Of a stretch of 62,824 bases of DNA, positions 51,070 to 59,353 are shown piece after piece. The notes beneath the pieces were generated by a model. The model saw nothing but the letters and a program-made list of their open reading frames with translations. It had not been told where the DNA came from and did no database searches. The position numbers and the translations under genes were made by a program. The DNA is from Actinomycetota bacterium (GTDB lineage Bacteria > Actinomycetota > Actinomycetes > S36-B12 > CAIYMF01), in assembly GCA_009697815.1 (NCBI GenBank), contig WLRQ01000009.1, forward strand, positions 1 to 62,824, in the 5' to 3' direction. The first letter of the stretch is position 1, and every line of letters starts with the position of its first letter.

Positions 51070-51548
51070 CGTGTTCCCCAGGTGTAGATCTGCTTGCGGA
51101 GCTTCAGGTAGACGAAGGTCTCCGTGTTCCGCACGCCCGGGATGGCCCGGACATGGCGATTGACTACCTCGAGTAGATGGTCGTCGTCCTCGCACACGAC
51201 TTCGGCGAGGATGTCGTAGCCGCCCGCTGTGATGACGAGATAGTCGACCTCGGCCATCTCGGCCATCTGATCGGCGACAGCTTCGACGTCGCCGTCTACG
51301 CGCACGCCGATCATGGCCGCCCGAGAGAACCCGACTTGCATCGGATCGGTCACCGCGACGATCTGCATCACGCCGGATTCAATCAGCCGCTGGACTCGCT
51401 GGCGGACGGCTGCCTCCGACAGTCCGATCGCCTTGCCGATCGAGGCATAGGGCCGACGACCGTCCTCCTGGAGCTGATTAATGATTGCCTTGCTGACGTC
51501 GTCTAGGGCCGAACGCGCGACTCGATCACGGCTGACCACGATTCTCAT
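51066..51548 (-). CDS. Lrp/AsnC family transcriptional regulator
   Basis: The 160-residue protein has an N-terminal winged helix (SKAIINQLQEDGRRPYASIG, LSEAAVRQRVQRLIESGV) and a C-terminal RAM effector domain (VDYLVITAGGYDILAEVVCE, PGVRNTETFVYLKL). It is first in the leftward operon and divergent from the aldehyde dehydrogenases, the usual place for a local regulator of both. The start is not certain: ATG 51548 is used, while ATG 51590 would add 14 residues. Its ligand may be a polyamine or product. Confidence 0.9.
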   Translation of the reverse strand: MRIVVSRDRVARSALDDVSKAIINQLQEDGRRPYASIGKAIGLSEAAVRQRVQRLIESGVMQIVAVTDPMQVGFSRAAMIGVRVDGDVEAVADQMAEMAEVDYLVITAGGYDILAEVVCEDDDHLLEVVNRHVRAIPGVRNTETFVYLKLRKQIYTWGTR

Positions 51549-51577
51549 GCTGCGGGATGAAGTGCGGGTTAGCAAGT

Positions 51578-51613
51578 GAATCCGCTGCATTCCGGCAAAT
51601 ATCCTGCGGATTC
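51578..51613. promoter_or_regulatory. Inverted repeat in the divergent polyamine regulatory region
   Basis: GAATCCGC (51578-51585) and GCGGATTC (51606-51613) are perfect inverted arms with a 20-base spacer. The pair sits between the Lrp-type gene and aldehyde dehydrogenase 1, suited to a dimeric or higher-order regulator. A possible -10 (TAGCAT, 51659-51664) precedes the rightward genes. Binding is inferred. Confidence 0.5.
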
Positions 51614-51730
51614 GGTGGCTTTGAGGTCAGATCTCTGTCGGAATCGCAACTTCGGGGCTAGCATCTGGGTCACGTGATGGCCGCTACCACCCACGCGTCT
51701 AGATCCGCCTGCACCCCTCAGGGAGAACTC

Positions 51731-53173
51731 GTGTCCGAGTACCGCGTCGTGCGCAACGTCATCAACGGGGAGCGTGTCGACTCCGTCGACGGACGGACGA
51801 GCGAACTCGTCGACCCGTCCACGGGCGAGGTCTTCGGCACCGCCCCCGTGTCGTCCCTGGCTGATGTTGATCGCGCCTATGCCGCGGCAACTGTGGCGTT
51901 CGACCAGTGGCGCGAGACCACCCCTTCGGAACGTCAGGCTGCGCTTCTCGCGATCGCCGACACGCTGGAGTCACACGCGGACGAACTGGTCGCGCTCGAG
52001 AGCCAGAACACCGGGAAGCCGATCGCGGTCACCGCGTCGGAGGAGATCCCTCCGATGATCGACCAGATCCGATTCTTCGCCGGTGCCGCGCGCGTGCTCG
52101 AGGGGCGAGCTTCGGGGGAGTACATGAAGGGCTTCACGTCCATGGTCAGGCGCGAGCCGGTGGGCGTGATCGGCCAGGTAACTCCGTGGAACTACCCCAT
52201 GATGATGGCGGTGTGGAAGTTCGCGCCCGCGATCGCGGCCGGGAACACGGTCGTCCTCAAGCCCAGTGACACCACGCCGGTATCGACGGTTCGTATGGCC
52301 GAGCTCATCGCCGAGATCCTGCCACCGGGGGTGTTCAACGTCGTCACTGGTGATCGTGAGACAGGCCGCGTGCTGGTGGAGCATTCGTCGCCGCAGATGG
52401 TGGCCATTACCGGATCGGTGCGTGCGGGGATCGAGGTCGCCGCGTCGGCTGCGAAGGGAGTCAAGAGGGTTCACCTCGAACTGGGGGGGAAGGCTCCTGT
52501 GGTGATCTTCGATGATGCCGACATTGCTGACGCAGTCGAGAATCTCGCCATCGCCGGGTATTTCAATGCCGGCCAGGACTGCACAGCCGCGACTCGCCTG
52601 CTCGTGGCGGACGGGATCTATGACGAGTTCGTGGCCGCACTCGCGGACGAGGCGCGCAACACGGCGACCACGTTCGAGGACGGACCTTCCGGAGATGCCA
52701 TGGTGCCGCCGGTGAACAACGCGAGCCAGATGGACAGGGTCCTCGGCTTCATCGAGCGCACACCGGGACACGCCTCCGTCGTCGCGGGCGGCAATCGTCA
52801 AGGAACTCGCGGGTTCTACATTGAGCCCACGGTTATCGCGGGACTGCTGCAGGACGACGAGATGATCCAAAATGAGATCTTCGGACCGGTGATGACGGTG
52901 CAGCGCTTCTCGGACGAGGCGCAGGCGCTGAGCTGGGCGAATGGGGTTCCGTACGGCCTCGCGTCAAGTGTCTGGACGAAGGACTTCGGGCGTGCGATGC
53001 GGATGGCCAAGCGCTTGGACTTCGGGTGCGTGTGGATCAACACCCACATCCCGCTCGTCGCGGAGATGCCGCACGGCGGGTTCAAGCACTCCGGCTACGG
53101 CAAGGACCTCTCGATGTACGGGTTCGATGACTACACGCGCATCAAGCACGTGATGGCCAACCTCGAGATCTGA
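51731..53173 (+). CDS. Gamma-aminobutyraldehyde dehydrogenase-like, copy 1
   Basis: This 480-residue NAD-dependent aldehyde dehydrogenase has the cofactor motif TPWNYPMMMAVWKFAPAIAA, VHLELGGKAPVVIFDDADI with the general-base Glu, and the catalytic Cys284 in NAGQDCTAATR, the form seen in aminobutyraldehyde dehydrogenases. EIFGPVMTVQRFSD and HGGFKHSGYGKDLSMYG complete it. GTG 51731 follows GGGAGA by about four bases. With the adjacent aminotransferase it would yield GABA. A hairpin lies after the stop, before a second dehydrogenase. Confidence 0.9.
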   Translation: MSEYRVVRNVINGERVDSVDGRTSELVDPSTGEVFGTAPVSSLADVDRAYAAATVAFDQWRETTPSERQAALLAIADTLESHADELVALESQNTGKPIAVTASEEIPPMIDQIRFFAGAARVLEGRASGEYMKGFTSMVRREPVGVIGQVTPWNYPMMMAVWKFAPAIAAGNTVVLKPSDTTPVSTVRMAELIAEILPPGVFNVVTGDRETGRVLVEHSSPQMVAITGSVRAGIEVAASAAKGVKRVHLELGGKAPVVIFDDADIADAVENLAIAGYFNAGQDCTAATRLLVADGIYDEFVAALADEARNTATTFEDGPSGDAMVPPVNNASQMDRVLGFIERTPGHASVVAGGNRQGTRGFYIEPTVIAGLLQDDEMIQNEIFGPVMTVQRFSDEAQALSWANGVPYGLASSVWTKDFGRAMRMAKRLDFGCVWINTHIPLVAEMPHGGFKHSGYGKDLSMYGFDDYTRIKHVMANLEI

Positions 53174-53215
53174 TGGGCCCGCGCACCATCGGAAAGGCCT
53201 TCAGTGGGGAAGTTC

Positions 53216-53234
53216 AGCGGCCTCTAAGGCCGCT
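53216..53234 (+). terminator. Hairpin between the two aldehyde dehydrogenase genes
   Basis: AGCGGCC-TCTAA-GGCCGCT is a perfect 7-bp stem with a five-base loop, about 40 bases after the first aldehyde dehydrogenase stop. It may partly end that transcript or protect its 3' end. About 95 bases follow before the second dehydrogenase. Confidence 0.45.
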
Positions 53235-53329
53235 TGGGGCACATTCACCGCAGTATGGGTGCAAACATGAGGTGGATATGTGAGGAGATAGCGATTCCTG
53301 CAGGACGTCGTGCAACGGGAAGGATCTCC

Positions 53330-54820
53330 GTGTCCGGACAAGGGCATCAGTACATCGATGGCCGCCACCGGCCAGGTACCTCAGGTGAGTCCCACGAGGT
53401 CCTCAACCCGGCCACTGGCGAGATCGTCGCGCATGTCGATGTCGCGTCTGCCTCAGACGTCCACGACGCTGTCGTGGCAGCGGGTCGCGCCCATTCCGAG
53501 TGGTCGGGGGCCACGCCCGGAGACCGCGCCACGGCGCTGATCGCACTCGCCGCCGCGATGTCCGACCGGGCCGAGGAGTACGCGCAGGTCGAGACCGCCC
53601 AGGCCGGGAAGCCCATCAAGCTCACTCGCGAGTTCGACGTGCCCGGCGCGATCGACAACGTGTCGTTCTACTCAGGGGCCGCGCGCAATCTTGAGGGCCG
53701 TGCATCGGGTGAGTACGACAGCTCGCACACCTCGATCGTGCGCCGCGAGTCCGTGGGAGTGGTGGGATCGATTGCCCCCTGGAACTACCCGTTGCAGATG
53801 GCGGTATGGAAGGTGTTGCCCGCGATCGCCGCGGGCAACACGATCGTGCTCAAGCCGGCCGAGATCACACCCCTGACCTCGGTCATGCTCGCGGAGGACT
53901 GCACCAGGGCGGGTATTCCCGACGGAGTCGTCAATGTGATCTGCGGTCGGGGCAGGGTTGCCGGGGAAGCCTTGCTTGCCCACCCCGGTGTACGCATGGT
54001 GTCCTTCACGGGCTCGACCCCCGTGGGTCAACGGGTGATGGAGATCGCGGCCCAGACGGTGAAGCGCGTGCACCTCGAACTCGGGGGCAAGGCCCCGTTC
54101 CTGGTCTTCGACGACGCCGACCTCGAGGCCGCAATCCATGGCGCCGTCGCCGGAGCGCTGATCAATTCCGGCCAGGACTGCACTGCCGCCACCCGTGCGT
54201 ATATCCAGCGGCCGCTCTACGACGCGTTCGTCAGCGGGGTCGCGGATCTCATGGCGGCAGTGCGCCTCGGAGATCCCACCGATCCCTCGACCGACCAAGG
54301 TCCGCTCGTCTCGCGTGTCCAGCAGGCAAGTGTGGCCGGTTATATCGATCGCGCTCGAGCCGCTGGGGCGCGAGTTCTGGTCGGGGGTCGTGCCCCCGGA
54401 GGCGATCTCGCCGCCGGTGCCTACTACGAGCCCACGTTGGTCGTAGACGCGGCGCAGGATTCCGAGATCGTTCAGCAGGAGCTCTTCGGCCCGGTGCTCG
54501 TGGCGTTGCCTTTTGACAGTGACGATGAGGGCCTGCGGCTCGCCAACGACTCACCCTTCGGTCTTGCCGCGTCGGCGTGGACGCGCGATGTGCTCAGGTC
54601 GATGCGTGCCAGTCGCGAGATCGCTGCGGGGTGCGTGTGGATCAACGACCACATCCCGATCGTGTCGGAGATGCCACACGGCGGCTTCAAGGCGTCTGGG
54701 TTCGGTAAGGACATGAGCCAGTACTCCTTCGACGAGTACACGCAGATCAAGCATGTGTCGATCGAGATCAGCGGCGTAGCCCGCAAGGACTGGCACCGGA
54801 CGATCTTCGGGGACAGGTGA
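53330..54820 (+). CDS. Gamma-aminobutyraldehyde dehydrogenase-like, copy 2
   Basis: The 496-residue paralogue of the preceding dehydrogenase has APWNYPLQMAVWKVLPAIAA, HLELGGKAPFLVFDDADLEA, catalytic Cys284 in NSGQDCTAATRA, and HGGFKASGFGKDMSQYSFDE. The GTG start at 53330 follows GGGAAGGA. It may handle a different chain length (for instance aminopropionaldehyde from spermidine) from copy 1. The frame continues upstream to 53234 but lacks support. The stop overlaps a 61-codon open frame by GTGA. Confidence 0.9.
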   Translation: MSGQGHQYIDGRHRPGTSGESHEVLNPATGEIVAHVDVASASDVHDAVVAAGRAHSEWSGATPGDRATALIALAAAMSDRAEEYAQVETAQAGKPIKLTREFDVPGAIDNVSFYSGAARNLEGRASGEYDSSHTSIVRRESVGVVGSIAPWNYPLQMAVWKVLPAIAAGNTIVLKPAEITPLTSVMLAEDCTRAGIPDGVVNVICGRGRVAGEALLAHPGVRMVSFTGSTPVGQRVMEIAAQTVKRVHLELGGKAPFLVFDDADLEAAIHGAVAGALINSGQDCTAATRAYIQRPLYDAFVSGVADLMAAVRLGDPTDPSTDQGPLVSRVQQASVAGYIDRARAAGARVLVGGRAPGGDLAAGAYYEPTLVVDAAQDSEIVQQELFGPVLVALPFDSDDEGLRLANDSPFGLAASAWTRDVLRSMRASREIAAGCVWINDHIPIVSEMPHGGFKASGFGKDMSQYSFDEYTQIKHVSIEISGVARKDWHRTIFGDR

Positions 54821-55002
54821 GCGCGACGGATTCGGTGCCAGGCGCGCGCGCGACTTTAGACACGGACGCGTCGCTCGCCGTCGGCAACGAACTCGCACTC
54901 CTGACCGGTACCGTGCTGCCAAGGACGCACCTGGTCACGGGCTTTGAGCAGAACGCGCGAATTGCGCGTGAAGCAGCGTTCACCAAGGTGAAAGGCTCGT
55001 GA
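54817..55002 (+). CDS. Possible 61-residue protein before the polyamine importer
   Basis: A short frame fits between the second dehydrogenase and potA: its GTG overlaps the dehydrogenase stop (GTGA) and its stop lies four bases before potA. Codon third positions are mostly G or C, like real genes here. The product (ending EAAFTKVKGS) matches no family I know and has no membrane segment. It could simply be a spacer or leader. Reality is uncertain. Confidence 0.35.
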   Translation: MSATDSVPGARATLDTDASLAVGNELALLTGTVLPRTHLVTGFEQNARIAREAAFTKVKGS

Positions 55003-55006
55003 CCTC

Positions 55007-56167
55007 ATGGACTCAACCACTGGCGGCGCGGACCTCCGACTTCTCGCTCTCACCAAGCGGTTCGGGGATTTTGTCGCGGTCGACGACCTCACGCTGACAA
55101 TTCCGTCGGGCTCGTTCTTCGCCCTCCTGGGCCCGTCCGGGTGTGGCAAGACCACCACCCTTCGAATGGTCGCGGGTCTTGAGGAGCCCACTGCGGGCAC
55201 CATCGTGATCGGAGATCAGGACGTCACCTGGACCAAGCCCTACAAGCGTCCGGTCAATACGGTCTTCCAGAGCTACGCGCTCTTCCCACACCTCGATGTG
55301 TTCGAGAACGTGGCGTTCGGGCTGCGCCGGCGCGGTACCAAGGGCGTTGACGCGAGCGTTGAGGCGATGCTCGAACTCACCGAGCTCGGCGGGTTGGGTC
55401 GACGCAAGCCCGCCCAGCTCTCCGGTGGGCAGCAGCAGCGTGTGGCATTGGCGCGGGCACTGATCAACGAGCCGAAGGTGTTACTGCTCGACGAGCCGCT
55501 GGGCGCACTCGATCTCAAGCTGCGTCGCCAGATGCAGCTCGAGCTCAAGCGCATCCAGACGGAGGTGGGTCTCACGTTCGTGCACGTGACCCACGATCAG
55601 GAGGAGGCCATGACCATGGCAGACACGATCGCGGTGATGAATGCCGGCAGGGTCGAACAGCTCGGGTCGCCCGCGGATCTTTACGAGAATCCCAGCACCA
55701 CCTTCGTCGCGAACTTTTTGGGGCAGTCCAACTTTTTCGACGGCTCCATCACCGAGCGCTCCGGTGGGAATGCGATCGTCTCGATCGAGGGCAATCGCGT
55801 CGGAGTGCTCGACTCGCGCGTTCACTCGAGTGGTTCACGCGTCCACGTGGGGGTGCGTCCGGAGAAGCTGCGGATCCAGTTCGCGGCAGACGCGGTGATG
55901 GGAGAGGACACCAACCGCCTCGAGGGCACAGTGGTCAGCTCGTCCTTCATCGGCGTCTCCACCGAGTACCGCGTGGGGATGCCGTGGGGACAGCAGGTGA
56001 GCGTCTTCGCGCAGAACACGCGCCGCGACGAGCGACTCGTCCGTGGCGCTGAGGTAGTCATCTCCTGGGCGCCAGATCACGCATTCGCGCTCGATGCCGC
56101 GCAGGATGTCGGAGCGGGCGTCGGTGGCGCGCATGCGGCAGAGCGACCTGAATCGGCGGGCCCATGA
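55007..56167 (+). CDS. potA: Polyamine ABC transporter ATP-binding protein (PotA-like)
   Basis: The 386-residue ATPase has Walker A GPSGCGKTTTLRMVAGLEEP, Q-loop FQSYALFPHL, signature LSGGQQQRVALARALI, Walker B VLLLDEPLGALD, H-loop VHVTHDQEEAM, and a C-terminal TOBE domain. The sequence belongs to the spermidine/putrescine (CUT1-like) importer class. It is followed by both permeases and the binding protein with tight overlaps (ATGA to potB). It would energise uptake of the amines broken down by neighbouring enzymes. Confidence 0.93.
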   Translation: MDSTTGGADLRLLALTKRFGDFVAVDDLTLTIPSGSFFALLGPSGCGKTTTLRMVAGLEEPTAGTIVIGDQDVTWTKPYKRPVNTVFQSYALFPHLDVFENVAFGLRRRGTKGVDASVEAMLELTELGGLGRRKPAQLSGGQQQRVALARALINEPKVLLLDEPLGALDLKLRRQMQLELKRIQTEVGLTFVHVTHDQEEAMTMADTIAVMNAGRVEQLGSPADLYENPSTTFVANFLGQSNFFDGSITERSGGNAIVSIEGNRVGVLDSRVHSSGSRVHVGVRPEKLRIQFAADAVMGEDTNRLEGTVVSSSFIGVSTEYRVGMPWGQQVSVFAQNTRRDERLVRGAEVVISWAPDHAFALDAAQDVGAGVGGAHAAERPESAGP

Positions 56168-57111
56168 GCGGCGGGGCGGTGCTCGCCACCTCTGTTGAGC
56201 AGCAGGAGCCACGCCGTGGCCCCGACTTGCCTCGGGCGGTCGGCACGTCCCGGGCCACTCCGTATCTTCTGCTCTCCCCAGGAATGCTATGGCTGGCCGT
56301 GTTCTTCGTCGTACCGACGCTGATGCTGCTCGTCACCTCGCTCTACACCGGATCCCTGGACCAGGGGTACACCTTCGAGTTCCCTGGCCACTGGGCTACC
56401 TACTCCAATGCCCTCACCGAGTACTGGCCGCAGTTCCTGCGATCATTCCTTTTCGCCGGCCTCGCTACCGTGTTCTGCCTGGTGCTCGCATACCCGTTGG
56501 CGTACTTCATCGCCCTGCGATCCGGGGCGTGGAAGTCCACCCTGCTGGTCCTGGTGATCGCACCTTTCTTCACGAGCTTTCTGATCCGGACCTTGGCGTG
56601 GAAGACGATCCTGGCCGACGACGGTGCCGTGGTGCGCACACTGAACAGCCTCCACATCACCGACCTCCTCACCTGGCTCCATCTGACCGAGGCCGACCGG
56701 ATCCTGAACACGCCGCTCGCGGTGGTGCTGGGCCTGACGTACAACTTCCTGCCGTTCATGGTGCTGCCGATCTACGCCTCACTCGACCGTATGGATGGTC
56801 GCCTGGTCGAAGCGGCGCAGGATCTCTACGCATCCTCGTGGGCGGCTCTGCGCAAGGTCACCTGGCCGTTGTCGCTGCCCGGTGTTGTTGCCGGCACGCT
56901 GCTCACCTTCATCCCGGCGGCCGGCGACTACATCAACGCCGAACTCCTGGGCACCGCGAAGGTGTCGATGATCGGCAACGTGATTCAGGATCAGTTCTTC
57001 GTCGTGACCGACTACCCGACCGCATCCGCCCTGAGCTTCGTGCTCATGCTCGCGATCATCTCGATGGTGTTCTTCTACGTCCGCCGCGCGGGCACCGAGG
57101 AGCTTGTCTGA
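56164..57111 (+). CDS. potB: Polyamine ABC transporter permease (PotB-like)
   Basis: The 315-residue inner-membrane permease has about six membrane segments after a cytosolic N-terminus. The EAA loop is in LVEAAQDLYASSWAALRKVT, which contacts the ATPase. Segments include MLWLAVFFVVPTLMLLVTSL and SALSFVLMLAIISMVFFYV. The ATG overlaps the potA stop and its own stop overlaps potC by one base (TGATG). It pairs with PotC to form the channel. Confidence 0.93.
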   Translation: MSGGAVLATSVEQQEPRRGPDLPRAVGTSRATPYLLLSPGMLWLAVFFVVPTLMLLVTSLYTGSLDQGYTFEFPGHWATYSNALTEYWPQFLRSFLFAGLATVFCLVLAYPLAYFIALRSGAWKSTLLVLVIAPFFTSFLIRTLAWKTILADDGAVVRTLNSLHITDLLTWLHLTEADRILNTPLAVVLGLTYNFLPFMVLPIYASLDRMDGRLVEAAQDLYASSWAALRKVTWPLSLPGVVAGTLLTFIPAAGDYINAELLGTAKVSMIGNVIQDQFFVVTDYPTASALSFVLMLAIISMVFFYVRRAGTEELV

Positions 57112-57962
57112 TGGCCGTGACCACGCCGAGTTCGGATAGCAGTTCCATGTCGGTCCGACGCCGCCCACGAGGCCCCGTTCGCTGGCTGCGCTCGCGGCTG
57201 ATTCCCCTGGTGGGGCTTCTGGTTCTGCTCTACATGTTCGCGCCGATTTTCGTTGTCGTGCTGTTCTCCTTCAACCAGCCGTCTGGGCGCTTCAACTACC
57301 AATGGGTTCACTTCTCGACCAACGCCTGGACGAATCTGTGCCAGGTCGGGGGCATGTGCGAGGCATTGCGGCTGAGCCTGCTCATCGGAGTCGTGGCGAC
57401 CCTGTGCAGCGTGCTGCTCGGCACTCTCGTCGCCTTCGCGATTGGCAGGCACCGCTTCCGCGGAAGGTCCGGCGCCAATCTGATGGTCTTCATGCCGATG
57501 GCCACCCCCGAGGTGGTTATGGGTTCCTCGCTGCTCGCATTATTCGTGGGAATGAACGTCGCGCGGGGCACCGGCACCGTTCTCGTCGCGCACATCATGT
57601 TCTGCCTGAGCTTCGTGGTGGTGACGGTCAAGGCCCGCATCGCAAGCCTTGATCCGCGGCTCGAGCAAGCCGCCATGGATCTCTACGCGAATGAGCGCAC
57701 GACGTTCTGGAAGGTCACATTCCCGCTGGTTCTCCCCGGGATCGTCGGTGCGTCGTTGCTCGCGTTCTCGCTCTCGTTCGACGACTTCATCGTGACGAAC
57801 TTCAACTCCGGTTCGACCGTCACCTTCCCCATGTTCGTGTGGGGTGCCGCGCAGCGGGGAACGCCGCCGCAGGTGAATGTGGTGGGATCGTTGATGTTCG
57901 TGTTGTCTCTGGCCGTGGTCATCGCAACGCAGGTGGTTCGTCGGCGACGATCCCGTGTCTGA
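57111..57962 (+). CDS. potC: Polyamine ABC transporter permease (PotC-like)
   Basis: The 283-residue second permease starts MAVTTPSSDSSSMSVRRRPR, followed by LIPLVGLLVLLYMFAPIFVV and further segments. The EAA loop is LEQAAMDLYANERTTFWKVT. Near SFDDFIVTNFNSGSTVTFPM it shows the PotC-specific loop. ATG 57111 overlaps potB. The family call is firm; the transported amine is inferred from context. Confidence 0.93.
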   Translation: MAVTTPSSDSSSMSVRRRPRGPVRWLRSRLIPLVGLLVLLYMFAPIFVVVLFSFNQPSGRFNYQWVHFSTNAWTNLCQVGGMCEALRLSLLIGVVATLCSVLLGTLVAFAIGRHRFRGRSGANLMVFMPMATPEVVMGSSLLALFVGMNVARGTGTVLVAHIMFCLSFVVVTVKARIASLDPRLEQAAMDLYANERTTFWKVTFPLVLPGIVGASLLAFSLSFDDFIVTNFNSGSTVTFPMFVWGAAQRGTPPQVNVVGSLMFVLSLAVVIATQVVRRRRSRV

Positions 57963-58007
57963 GAGACTCAAATCCTGTTCGGTCCCTGATATGAACCGGG
58001 AGCCCTG

Positions 58008-59213
58008 GTGACGATGGCATCACGCACTGGAATTTTTGGCGAGCCCGGGCCTCGGGGCATGAGTCGTCGACGCCTGCTGGCCGCGGGCGCGGCCTCCGCT
58101 GGCGCCCTGACCCTGGCGCCCTTGATGACCGCGTGTGGCACGAAGCCAACCGCGAGCTCCAGCCTCGCGCCTGACCTTTCTGACACCGAACACGTTGTGA
58201 ACTTCTCCAACTGGCAGTTGTACATCGACGTCGATGAGAACGATGCCACGAAGCATCCGACTCTGGACGGCTTCACTCAGAAGACGGGGATCACCGTCAA
58301 CTACAGCGAGGACATCGACGACGCCGACGTCTTCAGTGCCAAGCTCATGCCCACCTTCAAGGCCGGCCAGGACACCGGGCGCGACATCCTCGTTCCCACC
58401 GAAGAGGTCGGGACCAAGTGGATCCGCGCCGGATTCGTCGAGAAGCTCGACAAGGCGCTCCTCCCCAATGTGACGGCGAACCTGCTCGACTCGCTGCGCA
58501 ATCCGGCATGGGATCCCGATCGGGTCTACACCGTGCCGTGGCAGACGGGGTGTACGGGAATCGCCTTCGACAGCTCCAAGACCAAGCCGGTGAACACGAT
58601 CACCGAGCTGCTCACCCGCCCAGATCTTCACGGCAAGGTCGCGCTCATTCGTGACTGGCGTGACACCGTGTGCCTGGTGATGCTCGAGATGGGCGTCGAT
58701 ATCGGCACCTATACCGATGACCAATTCATGGCGGCCGTTGAGGTCGTGCAGAAAGCCGTCGACTCCGGGCAGGTCCGTGCTTTCACGGGGAACAACTACA
58801 CCGAACTTCTCGTCAACGGGTCGGTCCACGCGTGCCTGGCCTGGAGTGGCGACATCGTGCAGCTTCAGTACGACGCCCCGGGAATGACCTACGTACCGCC
58901 GGAGTCTGGTCAGCTGATCTGGGGCGACACCATGGTGATCCCGGAGCAGGCACAGCACCGGAAGAACGCCCATGAGCTCATCAACTACTACTACGACCCT
59001 GCCGTGGCGGCGAGAGTCTCCGCCACGGTGCAATACATCTGTCCCGTCAAGGGTGCGCAGTCGGAGATGGAGAAGATCGACCCCACGTTGGTTGACAACC
59101 CGCTGATCTTCCCCGACGCCGCGTTCCTCGCCACAACTCACACGTCCCGACTCGTCGACGAGGCCACGCAGGCCAGGTACGCCGACGCCTGGACCAAAGT
59201 GACGGGCACCTGA
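58008..59213 (+). CDS. potD: Polyamine-binding lipoprotein (PotD-like) with Tat-type signal
   Basis: The 401-residue extracytoplasmic solute-binding protein has a signal with a twin-arginine motif (MSRRRLLAAG, Arg20-21), a hydrophobic stretch and a lipobox-like LMTAC with Cys43. The mature part is typical of PotD (VVNFSNWQLYIDVDEND, VPTEEVGTKWIRAGFVEKLD, VPWQTGCTGIAF). GTG 58008 follows GGGAG by five bases. A Tat-exported lipoprotein suits an actinobacterium. It is the last gene of the importer. Confidence 0.92.
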   Translation: MTMASRTGIFGEPGPRGMSRRRLLAAGAASAGALTLAPLMTACGTKPTASSSLAPDLSDTEHVVNFSNWQLYIDVDENDATKHPTLDGFTQKTGITVNYSEDIDDADVFSAKLMPTFKAGQDTGRDILVPTEEVGTKWIRAGFVEKLDKALLPNVTANLLDSLRNPAWDPDRVYTVPWQTGCTGIAFDSSKTKPVNTITELLTRPDLHGKVALIRDWRDTVCLVMLEMGVDIGTYTDDQFMAAVEVVQKAVDSGQVRAFTGNNYTELLVNGSVHACLAWSGDIVQLQYDAPGMTYVPPESGQLIWGDTMVIPEQAQHRKNAHELINYYYDPAVAARVSATVQYICPVKGAQSEMEKIDPTLVDNPLIFPDAAFLATTHTSRLVDEATQARYADAWTKVTGT

Positions 59214-59353
59214 CGCCGCCCACGGATTCTGCACGGTCGTTCAGTATTCGCACTAGCATGGACCCGTTGCGGGAGCACGTGACGGAGCCCTCCGTCCACT
59301 CGCAGCGGCCGTGACTTCCGGAGGACCCGGGGCGGCCCGAATCGGTTGAGGCC

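Noticed and set aside
58020-59234. 404-codon minus-strand open frame opposite potD
   Set aside because: It mirrors potD exactly and has no recognisable domain; potD has a complete signal peptide and family motifs.
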